Source: Pyrodictium sp.
GTDB lineage: Archaea; Thermoproteota; Thermoprotei_A; Sulfolobales; Pyrodictiaceae
DNA length: 64,000 nt
Assembly (NCBI GenBank): GCA_013540595.1
Contig: JABXKE010000001.1
Coordinates: 19,810-83,809, forward strand
Direction: 5' to 3'
A program made the translations under genes and the position numbers. The notes under the pieces are model-generated. The model worked only from the letters and a program-made list of their open reading frames with translations. It did not search any database and had not been told where the DNA came from. Below are positions 34,996-44,099 of this stretch, piece by piece (the first letter of the stretch is position 1; the number at the start of each line of letters is the position of its first letter).

Positions 34996-35712
34996 CTACC
35001 TCTTCCTGCGCCCGGTAGACCGGGCTGCTATGTGGCCTACCTTTCTACCTGGCGGCGCGTTCCTGGAGACCGTCGTGGGGAAGCTGGGGCTCTGATGGCT
35101 TCCTCCACCATGTGGGTGATCAACAGCATTCATCGCCACTCCGCGCACTCTTGGCCACAGGTGAGGCTTTGCGCTCCACTTGTAGTATGCCGCTCCGGCT
35201 TTCAGCAGGGGTTTTTCCAGCCTTCCTCCGCCAGCTATAACTCCTATAGTGGCCCTAGCATCGTTCGGTATCTCCTTTGACTTTCCGCTTGGGAGCTGAA
35301 CTATGGTCTTGTTACCGCTCCTGCCGAGCACTATGGCATAGGTGCCCGATGCTCTAGCTAGCCTGCCGCCGTCGCCGGGTCTTATCTCTATGTTGCAGAT
35401 CTGGGTTCCCTCGGGTATCTTGCCCACAGGCAGTATGTTTCCGTTGGCGGGCTTCGCGTCTGGCCCCACCTCTATTATCTGGCCAACGTACATACCTTCT
35501 GCAGCTGGCACGTAGAACTCGACCCCGTTCTCCAGCACAACCCTGGCTAGCGGGACCCACCTTCCTGGATCGTGTACAAGCTCGACGATACGGCCACGTA
35601 GAGTTACTGGTGTGGGTGGCGGATACCTTGCTGGCGCAGGATGAAGCCACCCTCTGCTTCTGTAAAGCGGCGAACCTCTACCTCTTCTCTGTACTATCAG
35701 CCGCTTACCCAA
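34996..35712 (-). CDS. rpl2: Ribosomal protein uL2 (relocated)
   Basis: A 239-residue archaeal uL2. TTG 35712 gives the family start (M)GKRLIVQRRGRGSP, with GGGG six bases upstream. The catalytic-centre region AMNAVDHPHGGG is intact near the C-terminus. A TATA element (35744-35753) is well placed. With uS19 it forms a displaced piece of the S10-type operon. Confidence 0.96.
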   Translation of the reverse strand: MGKRLIVQRRGRGSPLYRSRGWLHPAPARYPPPTPVTLRGRIVELVHDPGRWVPLARVVLENGVEFYVPAAEGMYVGQIIEVGPDAKPANGNILPVGKIPEGTQICNIEIRPGDGGRLARASGTYAIVLGRSGNKTIVQLPSGKSKEIPNDARATIGVIAGGGRLEKPLLKAGAAYYKWSAKPHLWPRVRGVAMNAVDHPHGGGSHQSPSFPTTVSRNAPPGRKVGHIAARSTGRRKR

Positions 35713-35743
35713 TGGAAACCCCAAAAACAGCACACAGGTAGGG

Positions 35744-35753
35744 GTAAATATGC
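35744..35753 (-). promoter_or_regulatory. TATA box of uL2
   Basis: GCATATTTAC on the minus strand lies about 37 bases before the TTG start at 35712, giving a leader of roughly 12 bases. Confidence 0.5.
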
Positions 35754-35794
35754 TCTCCTTCTAAGGGAGGGGCTCAGCAGCCATAATCAAAAAC

Positions 35795-37141
35795 TCAAGT
35801 AATTCTGAAGACTATGGGGGGCTGTATGTCTACGGCTCCCAGAAGAGCTTCTCCAACAGTCAAACTTTCTGCGAGGCTGACATCCTCTTTCTCTAGGTTA
35901 GTGTACCTTTCTAAAGCGTTTACGTAGTTCTTGTCGGTTGACCCAAAGACAATGTAGTTTGAAGCGTTAGACCAAACAAAGGTGGAGAAATCCATGGGAT
36001 GCTGAGATGCAGCTACCACTGCAAGAGCCCTGCTGCGGCCTTCTCTGACAATGCTTTCTATAAGGCTGCGTTCGGCACGCCATGCCTCATCCACGACTAC
36101 AAGGGTTCGCAGAGGACCGCTGCTTCTGGCTGTTCCGAAGCTGTGCTTCCATAATCCTTCGGCTCCCCATCTCACAACATTATATACAGACTCTATGGAG
36201 TCTGCTAGGATCACAGCACCGCTGCTTATTGGGGTCTTCAGAACCTCATGATGCCCTCGTAGAAAAGCTTCACGGACCCTTGCTTCGTCGATTATGCCGT
36301 ACTCTTCTAGAAGTCGTACTAGATCTCCTTTTGGATCAACTACAGCAATTAGACGAATTCCAAGGATGTCAGAGGACAAGAGGGAGTTAACTACTATCTT
36401 AGCTAGCAGGGTGGTCTTACCTTTACCCGTTGGTCCCACTACTATGCTGTGGCGTGCACCTCGAAAGTCGTAAAGGGGCAGCGTCACTGGAAGACAGTGA
36501 GGTATTGTGCATCCGATGATCGGCCCCTCCGCTTCATTGGAAACCATGGCTATCGCGTGCAGTGCTTTGATTGACTTAAGCGAGATCACATAAAATTTAT
36601 TTAGGGATAAAAAATTTGTATTTAAGAGTAGGTTAAGGTTTATCTTTCGCGTCGTGCACCCGAGAAGCCTTAATTCATCAAATAGAGATCTGTCGGCAGC
36701 ATCACAAACAAGCAGTGCTAGCTTAACCCGAACAGGATCACGGTATTTTGCTATGTCTCTCACCACCCTCTTTAGCTGTTCTACCTTCTTACGTAGGCCC
36801 TCGCTCGGCGAGCGCTCCATAAGTACTTGATGCGTTAGTATCTTGGATTCAAGTCGCTTGACTGCTTTGTCGAGGGCTACTCGCTCTAGGGTTGCTACGT
36901 AGCCACATACACCTTTCCTCAGCAAGAGATCAAGCAGCTTGCCACCAGCAAGCACTGTATTAATGCACTCCTCCCCCTCCAAGAAGAGGGGATATGCACA
37001 TTTCCTACCCACAGCAATGAGGCAATCTGAATTCTTGCGGTCTACCTTCTTGGCTAACCCTGGCATTAGCAGTTTTGTTGCAAGCATTATTGTGGCGGCA
37101 CTTCCTATACCTGCACCCAGCACGAACGATATAGCGTCCAT
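35795..37141 (-). CDS. cedB: CedB-like VirB4/HerA-superfamily ATPase of the DNA import system
   Basis: One N-terminal membrane helix (SFVLGAGIGSAATIMLAT) precedes a HerA/VirB4-type ATPase: Walker A VVGPTGKGKTT near residue 235, VVDPKGDL, Walker B LVVVDEAWR and a conserved ASQHP sensor. CedB drives DNA uptake in the crenarchaeal Ced system, the homologue of bacterial conjugation machinery. ATG 37141 lies 7 bases after the cedA2-like stop; GTG/ATG positions further upstream would overlap that gene. It is the last gene of the cluster. The family call is firm at superfamily level; the CedB name rests on the neighbours. Confidence 0.75.
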   Translation of the reverse strand: MDAISFVLGAGIGSAATIMLATKLLMPGLAKKVDRKNSDCLIAVGRKCAYPLFLEGEECINTVLAGGKLLDLLLRKGVCGYVATLERVALDKAVKRLESKILTHQVLMERSPSEGLRKKVEQLKRVVRDIAKYRDPVRVKLALLVCDAADRSLFDELRLLGCTTRKINLNLLLNTNFLSLNKFYVISLKSIKALHAIAMVSNEAEGPIIGCTIPHCLPVTLPLYDFRGARHSIVVGPTGKGKTTLLAKIVVNSLLSSDILGIRLIAVVDPKGDLVRLLEEYGIIDEARVREAFLRGHHEVLKTPISSGAVILADSIESVYNVVRWGAEGLWKHSFGTARSSGPLRTLVVVDEAWRAERSLIESIVREGRSRALAVVAASQHPMDFSTFVWSNASNYIVFGSTDKNYVNALERYTNLEKEDVSLAESLTVGEALLGAVDIQPPIVFRIT

Positions 37142-37148
37142 CGCCTGC

Positions 37149-37328
37149 TTACACCCTTTCACTACCACTTGATGTGAGCACAACGAGGATTAGGCCCATA
37201 AGCAGGTTCACTGCCGAGAGGGCGATGAGAAAGTACCCTATGTTCTGCTTCTTGCTCAATACCAAACCCATTAGAGCAAGTGCGGAAGCTACTACTGAAG
37301 CCCCTTTCAACGAGAGCTTAACTTTCAA
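37149..37328 (-). CDS. CedA2-like two-helix membrane protein
   Basis: A 59-residue protein with two hydrophobic helices (about 10-25 and 32-52) joined by SKKQN. TTG 37328 is chosen because GGAGGTGA lies 7 bases upstream and the codon is 8 bases after the cedA stop. A longer frame to 37373 would overlap cedA. Small two-helix proteins accompany CedA in Sulfolobales. Sequence alone does not prove identity with CedA2. Confidence 0.6.
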   Translation of the reverse strand: MKVKLSLKGASVVASALALMGLVLSKKQNIGYFLIALSAVNLLMGLILVVLTSSGSERV

Positions 37329-37335
37329 TCCACGG

Positions 37336-38745
37336 TCACCTCCCACGGAAGATGATCCTGGGCTGAGGAGCACCGAGCAGCTTGGCCAGTCCCACGGAGG
37401 TGGCGGAGAGCATCGCTAGGTATGAGTAAATAGCAGCGGAATATGCTATGCCAAGAATCAGCTGCGTTATGAAAGGGTCAACAATTGATGCTTGCAGCTC
37501 GCTGGTTGTTGCATTGAAGTAGTACGACTCTATGAGAATGGGCTTGTTAATAATTTTGGGGCATTTCGTAGATAGTGTTGTTCTGCCCTCAGCTTCTATT
37601 ACGGTAGCCGTAACCGTGGAACCTCTCCACGAATAAAAGTCCTTGCTAGTGATCTGCACTTTATCTCCTGAAATCGTGACAGTGCAGTCTGAGAGTGTGA
37701 GGATGTTGACTGCACTGTGTTGATCGCAAGCAAGAGTCACATTGGCCTGCCTAAGTACAGGATCTTCCTCTCCTTCTACATATTTGCACCCGTTAAACAG
37801 CACTACACTATATCCCATAAATGCGACATTTGGGTTTTTCAGTGCTACCTGAAGAAAGTAAGGTGCATCACTGTAGAGATCGTGTGGAACTAAGTCGTCT
37901 GGGACAATCACTGTCCCGGCATCAAAGACAAGCCCCATGGTCTCCACAGCGAGCCTATATCGTCCTGCCGGGAGGTACTTAGTTGGACTATTCACGTAGA
38001 AGCTTGAATCCTCGTGTATGATGTACTGGTATACATCACCATTGTCACTCACAAAGCGTATCAGCCCGATCCTTATGGTGCCGCCATAGCTGTCGCTTAC
38101 TTTCCCCCAAATGTTGTACAGACCTTGTGGTGGGTAACGTAGTGAGGATCCATACCCCTGAAGAGTGCTCTCCATGACAAAAGCCGTCCATTTGGGCAAG
38201 AAAGGTAGCATAGCATTTGCTGCTATGATAAATGCTACTAGAGAGGCACCAACATTGCGTCCTATTCTAAGGGGAATTGAGTAAAGTAGGGCCCCCAAAG
38301 CCAGCAGGATGCTCTTTGCATAACCTACGATGCTCAGTAGCATAATTGCTAGTGCTGATGCGGTGACTATAGAGTAGAATGTTAGTGAGAATGGTAAAAA
38401 GAAGAGGGTCACAATTCCTGCAAGGGAGCCGCTGAAGAGTCCTGCTCCAGCTGACAGCATTCTAGCAAAATAGTTTATCAGTATAGCGGTGCTCATAGAC
38501 TCTCTGATGTAAGATACTGTGTCCTCTAAGGTTAGACCGCTCAGAGAGGAGACCCATTCGCTCAGCCAGGCTACGACGTTTAAGATGGAGATAAGGATTG
38601 CCGACTGTATGGAGTCCTCTATGAGAAGCGGTCCAAGGCGCTTTAGCCTTCTTGAGGGAATAGGTAACATGTAGATCAAGACGCCAATATAGTACGATAG
38701 CACGGCAAGCTGCATTGCAAGTACTAGCAGCTCGCCTGGCTCCAT
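37336..38745 (-). CDS. cedA: CedA-like polytopic channel protein of the DNA import system
   Basis: A 469-residue membrane protein. Five or six hydrophobic helices lie in residues 5-195, then an extracellular beta-rich domain of about 220 residues with four or five cysteines (CKYVEGEE, LACDQ, SDCTV, TKCPK), and a final membrane helix before the C-terminus. CedA is the proposed transmembrane DNA channel and a relative of VirB6. AGGGGCTGCC precedes the ATG. It lies between the CedA1-like and CedA2-like genes with spacings of 43 and 7 bases. Its first helix pair resembles the CedA1-like protein. Confidence 0.75.
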   Translation of the reverse strand: MEPGELLVLAMQLAVLSYYIGVLIYMLPIPSRRLKRLGPLLIEDSIQSAILISILNVVAWLSEWVSSLSGLTLEDTVSYIRESMSTAILINYFARMLSAGAGLFSGSLAGIVTLFFLPFSLTFYSIVTASALAIMLLSIVGYAKSILLALGALLYSIPLRIGRNVGASLVAFIIAANAMLPFLPKWTAFVMESTLQGYGSSLRYPPQGLYNIWGKVSDSYGGTIRIGLIRFVSDNGDVYQYIIHEDSSFYVNSPTKYLPAGRYRLAVETMGLVFDAGTVIVPDDLVPHDLYSDAPYFLQVALKNPNVAFMGYSVVLFNGCKYVEGEEDPVLRQANVTLACDQHSAVNILTLSDCTVTISGDKVQITSKDFYSWRGSTVTATVIEAEGRTTLSTKCPKIINKPILIESYYFNATTSELQASIVDPFITQLILGIAYSAAIYSYLAMLSATSVGLAKLLGAPQPRIIFRGR

Positions 38746-38788
38746 GGCAGCCCCTCTTTAAGGGTCTCCTTAAGGGCAATAGCTAAAG

Positions 38789-39154
38789 CTAGCTCAAGCT
38801 GATTCCGGTAGGAGTTACTTGATCCACTATGTATGATATCAGAGCGAATATGGAGGAGCCTATAGCAAGCCAGAAGGCAGCCCATATAGCGTCCTCCACC
38901 ATGTCTTGCCCCATTCTCTTTATTCTCATGAATGGAATTGGAGAGCCGCGTAGAAGCCAACCTATGCTCCAGGTTAGCAGGAATAGGCCCCAGGCTGATG
39001 CAACGACTCGCGAAGTGAGCATCGATATGAAGTCCGTTACATCTCCTGGCACTTTGGATCCCAAGAATTGTGTGATTGGAGGAGGAGACGCTGTGGGGGT
39101 GTGCTCCGAAACTGACCTGAATCTAGCAGTTTGTCTAACGTTTCGTTTGGACAT
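38789..39154 (-). CDS. CedA1-like (VirB2-type pilin) membrane protein
   Basis: A 121-residue protein with a Pro/Ser/Thr-rich N-terminal region (1-45), two hydrophobic helices (about 50-68 and 88-110) and a basic loop between them (PIPFMRIKRMG). This is the topology of VirB2/TraA-type conjugative pilins, and CedA1 forms such pili in related species. Residues 64-90 align without gaps to residues 20-46 of the CedA-like protein. Its start overlaps the helicase gene by 20 bases. Confidence 0.62.
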   Translation of the reverse strand: MSKRNVRQTARFRSVSEHTPTASPPPITQFLGSKVPGDVTDFISMLTSRVVASAWGLFLLTWSIGWLLRGSPIPFMRIKRMGQDMVEDAIWAAFWLAIGSSIFALISYIVDQVTPTGISLS

Positions 39155-41975
39155 TCCTTCTCTCTAGCTTCCTAGAATAGCGGTGAAAGTTTGCCTCGGC
39201 TTCGATGAGTGCTTTGTAGAATTCATGCTCGCCTTGGAACAGCTTTCTAAGCACGGTTTTTGCTGTATGGACACCAACTCCACGGAAGCTTAATGCCTCT
39301 ATAGCTCGCTTCCCGTAGGTTAGAACCAGGTTGGCTCGCTCCGTTAGCTCTGCCAGCAGCCTGCGCTCCTCAGCATTCAGCTTCTCTCTATGTAGTCTTC
39401 TGGCTTTAAGCACGACATTCCTGGCTTTTCTGACGTCAATGTGGGGAGGTATGGGTGCCAACGCTTGAGATCTGCACATTGGGCACTTAGGCTTTGCGTC
39501 CATCCTTCGTATTTTGATGGTCATGATAGATCCGCAGAGCACGCAAAGCAAGGTGGCCTCCTTCTCCTCTATCCTTCTGCGTGCAGCCTCAACGAGCAGC
39601 TGGGTCGGCAAGGTGGAGCTTCTGATCCTGTCTGTGCCTGGAATGCTTCTTATCACGCTTGATGCTAAAGGTGAGGGCTCGCGAAGGCTGACAGTTTTGA
39701 TCTGGATTCTTCCCTCACGTATCGACTTTAGAAAGTTGAGGAGGATCTGCAGGTCTATCTTCCTTGACTTTATCTCGCGAAAAGCCTCCTCACCTGCAAC
39801 TGTATTGGCTAGGAACTTCACAAGTCTGCGTGCCTCCTCTAAAGTGGTCTCCTTGCTTAAAAAGCCCATGCGCTGCGCTGCACGGAATGTGTATACAAGC
39901 ATAAGCCTACTGCTAAGCACGGCTTGTCTAACTAGATCCTCGATTGCGTTTTCGTCAAGCTTAGCGAGCAGCTCTATTATCTTTTGTAGTTTGTCTGGAG
40001 GAGTTGTATAGGGGAATTTGACCACAACTGCGTAGGGGGTGCTTGACGTAAGGGGGGTTACACCTAACGTCTGAAACGTTATTCCCTGAAGGGCATATTC
40101 TAGGGCCTTGTTGCCGCGACTCCCAAGGAAGCTGTACACGATGTACGTATCTCCATAGTGTTCTATTACTGCAAGCTTGTCGTGAGGTAGCGGAAGGCCA
40201 CGTGATCCGTGCTCGTGCAGCATCCGAATGAGGCTTGTTCGTGCTTCGCTAGACAGGGGATAGATTGCTAGAACTTTTTCGTCGTTGCCGTTCGATATCC
40301 TTCTTAGTATGCTACCCACCTCACGTGCTGTATTATAGCTTACTGGAATGAGTTCGCCTTCCCAACTCGGCACTATAATCATGCTTGATTTAGCTTGCTT
40401 GACCAGTACTCTATCGCTGTCGAAGCCTACGACCTCCCACATACTTCCAGCTAAAACGAACGTGGACCCTGCCTCCAGCGTTGCCGCAAAGCCCTCGTCG
40501 ATATCGCCAATAAATCTTCTTGAACCTATTTCATAAACCTTATATGATTTTGTATCGGGTATCATTGTTACAGAATAGTAATATTTTAATGAATTTCTTC
40601 CCATCTTTATCTTGTCGTTGTTTATGCTTATAACTCCAATTTGTGCAGCCTCATGCAGTAATCTTTTGAACTCGTCAAAGCTTAAATCCTCGTACAGCTT
40701 GCTCGATATAGCTAGCATGTACGCGTCGCGTATCTTTATAGACTTGAGCTCTATGGTTGTCCCGACTATCTGGTGGATCAACGCATCGAGAGGTTTTGTC
40801 TCTATGTCAAGTTTCTCTATGTCGCCTTGTGCTGCACGACGCGCTAGAACAGCAGACTCCAATATATCGAATACTGATTTGCTGGTAATTATTACTCCCC
40901 TTGACACCTTCGCCAATCTATGTCCGGATCTGCCTACTCTTTGAACGAGCTTCACAGCTTGTCTCGGTGAGAGGTATTGAATTACTAGCGCTACACTACC
41001 TATGTCTATTCCCAGCTCCAGACTTGACGTTGCAACTACTACCCTAAGTTCGCCCTGCTTCAGTTTCTGTTCAACGTCCATTCTAACATCTTTACTTAAG
41101 CTACTGTGGTGTACGCTTACGCTGTCTCCAAACGTCCTCCGCAGTGCAGCAGCTACAGCCTCGGCAGAATCTCGCGTATTAGTGAACACTAATACATTTC
41201 CCGTTTCTTCCCTAATGTAGTTCGCTATAGCAGCCACGTGATTGCTGAAGTTATCTTCAAGATCGCATGCTGTAGTTGCAACGACTATGCGCATTTCCTT
41301 TTGAAGCTCGTCCGTGAGGTCGACTATGGCTGCAGGCCTTCCATTAAATATGTACTTGACTATCAAAAGCGGATTTTCGATAGTGGCCGATAGTGCTATG
41401 AGCTGAGGCTGTCTCCTTATGTAGAGCCTTAATGCTCGTTCTAGAGCAAGTGAGAACTCGGCACCTCGCTTAGATGAGAGGAGCTCGTGAGCTTCGTCGA
41501 CAATAACAAATCTTGTTAGCATTATATTTGCTCTGAACTTTGGAACCGACAACATAAAGTAGAATGTCTCGGGTGTCATTACTGCAATGTCTGGCGGGTT
41601 TTCGAGAAAAGCGCGACGGTCCTGTGACCCAGTGTCTCCGTGGCGTACTACGAGACGTATACCCAGCTCTGAAGCGATACCTTGCATTCTGTTGAATATG
41701 TCGCGATTTAGGCTTTTCATAGGTGTTATGTACAGCGCCTTGATCCCCTGCTGCCTTCCTGATGCACCTTTCTCGACCATCTTTGAGAATACTGGAAACA
41801 TGGCGGCTTCTGTCTTTCCGCTTCCAGTCGGGGCGGAGATCACTACGTTGATACCGCTGAGAATGAGTTTGATCGCCTTCTCCTGAACGGGTGTTGGATA
41901 TTTATAGCCGTACTTTGACAAGATGTTCTGTAGCTTCTCGTGTAACAAGTTAAATACTGTTGTTCGTGTAGCCAT
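39135..41975 (-). CDS. Lhr-family superfamily 2 helicase (aLhr2-like)
   Basis: A 946-residue SF2 helicase. SAPTGSGKTEA near residue 48 (motif I), VDEAHEL (motif II), LSATIENP (motif III), ATSSLELGIDIG (motif V) and QRVGRSGHR (motif VI) are followed by the winged-helix and Lhr-core domains. A C-terminal zinc site (CVLC ... CPMC) closes it. Archaeal Lhr2 proteins unwind RNA-DNA hybrids and forks and act in recombination or repair. It is the first gene of the ced operon and overlaps the pilin-like gene, which suggests a role in handling imported single-stranded DNA. Confidence 0.88.
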   Translation of the reverse strand: MATRTTVFNLLHEKLQNILSKYGYKYPTPVQEKAIKLILSGINVVISAPTGSGKTEAAMFPVFSKMVEKGASGRQQGIKALYITPMKSLNRDIFNRMQGIASELGIRLVVRHGDTGSQDRRAFLENPPDIAVMTPETFYFMLSVPKFRANIMLTRFVIVDEAHELLSSKRGAEFSLALERALRLYIRRQPQLIALSATIENPLLIVKYIFNGRPAAIVDLTDELQKEMRIVVATTACDLEDNFSNHVAAIANYIREETGNVLVFTNTRDSAEAVAAALRRTFGDSVSVHHSSLSKDVRMDVEQKLKQGELRVVVATSSLELGIDIGSVALVIQYLSPRQAVKLVQRVGRSGHRLAKVSRGVIITSKSVFDILESAVLARRAAQGDIEKLDIETKPLDALIHQIVGTTIELKSIKIRDAYMLAISSKLYEDLSFDEFKRLLHEAAQIGVISINNDKIKMGRNSLKYYYSVTMIPDTKSYKVYEIGSRRFIGDIDEGFAATLEAGSTFVLAGSMWEVVGFDSDRVLVKQAKSSMIIVPSWEGELIPVSYNTAREVGSILRRISNGNDEKVLAIYPLSSEARTSLIRMLHEHGSRGLPLPHDKLAVIEHYGDTYIVYSFLGSRGNKALEYALQGITFQTLGVTPLTSSTPYAVVVKFPYTTPPDKLQKIIELLAKLDENAIEDLVRQAVLSSRLMLVYTFRAAQRMGFLSKETTLEEARRLVKFLANTVAGEEAFREIKSRKIDLQILLNFLKSIREGRIQIKTVSLREPSPLASSVIRSIPGTDRIRSSTLPTQLLVEAARRRIEEKEATLLCVLCGSIMTIKIRRMDAKPKCPMCRSQALAPIPPHIDVRKARNVVLKARRLHREKLNAEERRLLAELTERANLVLTYGKRAIEALSFRGVGVHTAKTVLRKLFQGEHEFYKALIEAEANFHRYSRKLERRNVQTKR

Positions 41976-42041
41976 ATCTGTGGACCCGGGGGCGTCGTTG
42001 GCAGCTTAAGCGTTACCTGGGGTCAGAGCCGATTGTCTTTG

Positions 42042-44015
42042 ATGGGTAGCAGGCGTAGCTTATATATCGTGTTGATCTTGCTGTCGCTCGATGCAGTGAG
42101 CTCCGCTATCTTGCGTGCTACTGCTGATTTTATCCCGATAGCCGGTTACACGGCGATTTTGGGCCACCTTCTGATCGGCCTCTATAGCCGCTCTCCAACG
42201 GTAACCGTCTTAGCAGCGCTTCTTGTGCTGGCCGACAGCAGCAAGCGCGTTCCGCATATGATAAACGCAGTTGTTAATCTCGGCAGTGAGTCCGCTTTTC
42301 ACGATCTTGGTCTTGCTCAGATTGCGCTGCTCTCCACGCTGCTTTTGTTTGCTGTCGGTATTGTTCGCGCTCTTTCCAAGCTAAGAAGAAATGTCAAGCT
42401 TGACATGTTGGTTAGTAACGTCAAGACTATCTTAAGCAGCGGAATAGACGGCTTGGCCTCTCTGAATTTGTGTGAAAACTACTATGTAGCTGTCACCTTC
42501 TTCTCGCTGAGTGCAATACTGTACGCTTATTGGCATGAAGTAGACGGTAACGTTGCCAAGTACGTGTGGAGCTACGTTCCTGGCGCAGGAACCCTCTTCC
42601 TTGGATTCTCTAGGATCCTGGCCGCATTTGCGCTCTTGCTTTCTTCCGTACTATACGTTCTCCTTTCAAGCCTTCTGTTTGATGGTGTGAGTTCAGTGCG
42701 AAAACTACTTGAGGCAGCAGCAATGGCGGTAGCTCTTTCCACGAAATATCCTGAGCTGGGGATGTTTCTTGCATCCTTTGCAGATTTAGAGATAGAGTTC
42801 ACCATCTACAGAAAGCTACGGAAAGTTTCCCTCACGAAACATAGTCATCTAGCTCTGGGCGTTGTGCGTGCGGTGCTTAGCAGAGAGTGCCCGTTCGGCT
42901 ACGAGGCTCTGAATGTGAAAGGATACAGTTCGTGGTGTTGGTACAAACTCCTGCAGGAGCTCCCATATTCGTTGAGGCCTCTGGTTGCTACAAATCCTCA
43001 TCTGGTGATTATGGGGTCTCCTGGTGCTGGGAAATCGTTCTTAACGGCGTTAGTGATATCGTCCATTCTTCGCTCGGAAGCTTTTGCTGAAGTAAGGCGG
43101 GAAGGATTCGTGTTAGTGCTGGATCCCCATGGCGAGTACGGCTACTTACTGAAGCAGATGGGCATAGACTTTCTTCAAGTTGTACCACAACGATTTACTG
43201 TGAATCCGCTAGCCCTTGACGAGAGGGGTCCTAGACACAAAGCTACAGAGCTTGCAGAGATTGTTAGGCAACTTTTTAATCTAGGAAATCTCCAAGTTAA
43301 AGTCCTCCAAGACGCCATCATGCTGGCTTACGAGCAGAAGGGTATTATTGAGACAGATCCTAGCACTTGGAGTAGAGAGGCGCCTACGCTTAATGATGTC
43401 GTAGCAGTGCTAAGCAGCATGGAGAGAAGAGATCCTCGTGCATCGTTGGTGAAAATGTACGTCCAAAACTTGCTGAGTTCAGTGTTTGTAGGAAAGCCTG
43501 AATTGTCATTCGATGACTTTCTCGGGAGGGTAGTTATTGTCGATATGTCTTCCATAGCTATGCGTGAGATGCAGGCCTTATACGCTGAGTCGCTCCTGTC
43601 CATGCTGTTCTCCTGGATAAAGGCTCAGGGTTTAGCCAGCGCTGTGAGGATAGTTCTTGTAGTTGATGAGGCGCACATCTTTGCAAGGCGTAGTACAAGG
43701 AGAAAACCCATGGTTGCGACGCTGGCAGCCGAGGGCAGGAAGTATGGAGTATCTCTCATACTGGCTACGCAAAGCGTGGACGAGCTTCATGAGACTGTTA
43801 CAGCTAACGTAGGATCCAAGTTCGCGCTTCGCCACGACGACCCTAAGGCTTTGGCTTCTGCGGCGAGGCAGATAACTGTTTACGGTGACAGGGACCGTCT
43901 TCGTCTAGTTGAAGAAACTCTTGCAAAACTTCCTAAAGGACTTGTTTTGGTAAAAGATGTGAGGGTAGAGGAGCCTCTGCTAGTGGAAATTGTGAGTGCG
44001 GAGATGGAGGGCTAG
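42042..44015 (+). CDS. Polytopic membrane protein with HerA/VirB4-type ATPase domain
   Basis: The N-terminal 270 residues have about five or six hydrophobic segments. They are followed by a HerA-superfamily ATPase: Walker A MGSPGAGKS near residue 325, LDPHGEYG, VVIVDMSS, Walker B VVDEAHIF and ATQSVDELH, ending with a variable DVRVEEP tail. It is divergent from the helicase-ced operon, with 66 bases between starts. It could be the true CedB, a VirD4-like coupling ATPase or a paralogue. ATG 42042 is preferred; TTG 42033 is in frame. Confidence 0.8.
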   Translation: MGSRRSLYIVLILLSLDAVSSAILRATADFIPIAGYTAILGHLLIGLYSRSPTVTVLAALLVLADSSKRVPHMINAVVNLGSESAFHDLGLAQIALLSTLLLFAVGIVRALSKLRRNVKLDMLVSNVKTILSSGIDGLASLNLCENYYVAVTFFSLSAILYAYWHEVDGNVAKYVWSYVPGAGTLFLGFSRILAAFALLLSSVLYVLLSSLLFDGVSSVRKLLEAAAMAVALSTKYPELGMFLASFADLEIEFTIYRKLRKVSLTKHSHLALGVVRAVLSRECPFGYEALNVKGYSSWCWYKLLQELPYSLRPLVATNPHLVIMGSPGAGKSFLTALVISSILRSEAFAEVRREGFVLVLDPHGEYGYLLKQMGIDFLQVVPQRFTVNPLALDERGPRHKATELAEIVRQLFNLGNLQVKVLQDAIMLAYEQKGIIETDPSTWSREAPTLNDVVAVLSSMERRDPRASLVKMYVQNLLSSVFVGKPELSFDDFLGRVVIVDMSSIAMREMQALYAESLLSMLFSWIKAQGLASAVRIVLVVDEAHIFARRSTRRKPMVATLAAEGRKYGVSLILATQSVDELHETVTANVGSKFALRHDDPKALASAARQITVYGDRDRLRLVEETLAKLPKGLVLVKDVRVEEPLLVEIVSAEMEG

Positions 44016-44052
44016 ATAGCTTGAGATAGCCTATAAGAAGCAGAGGCACTAG

Positions 44053-44060
44053 TTTAAAAA
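44053..44060 (+). promoter_or_regulatory. TATA box of the rpo13-like gene
   Basis: TTTAAAAA predicts transcription from about 44082, leaving a short leader that contains GGTGG before ATG 44100. Confidence 0.55.
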
Positions 44061-44099
44061 ACTGCTTATGTTAGATGGCTTGTGGCAGGTGGCAGGACA

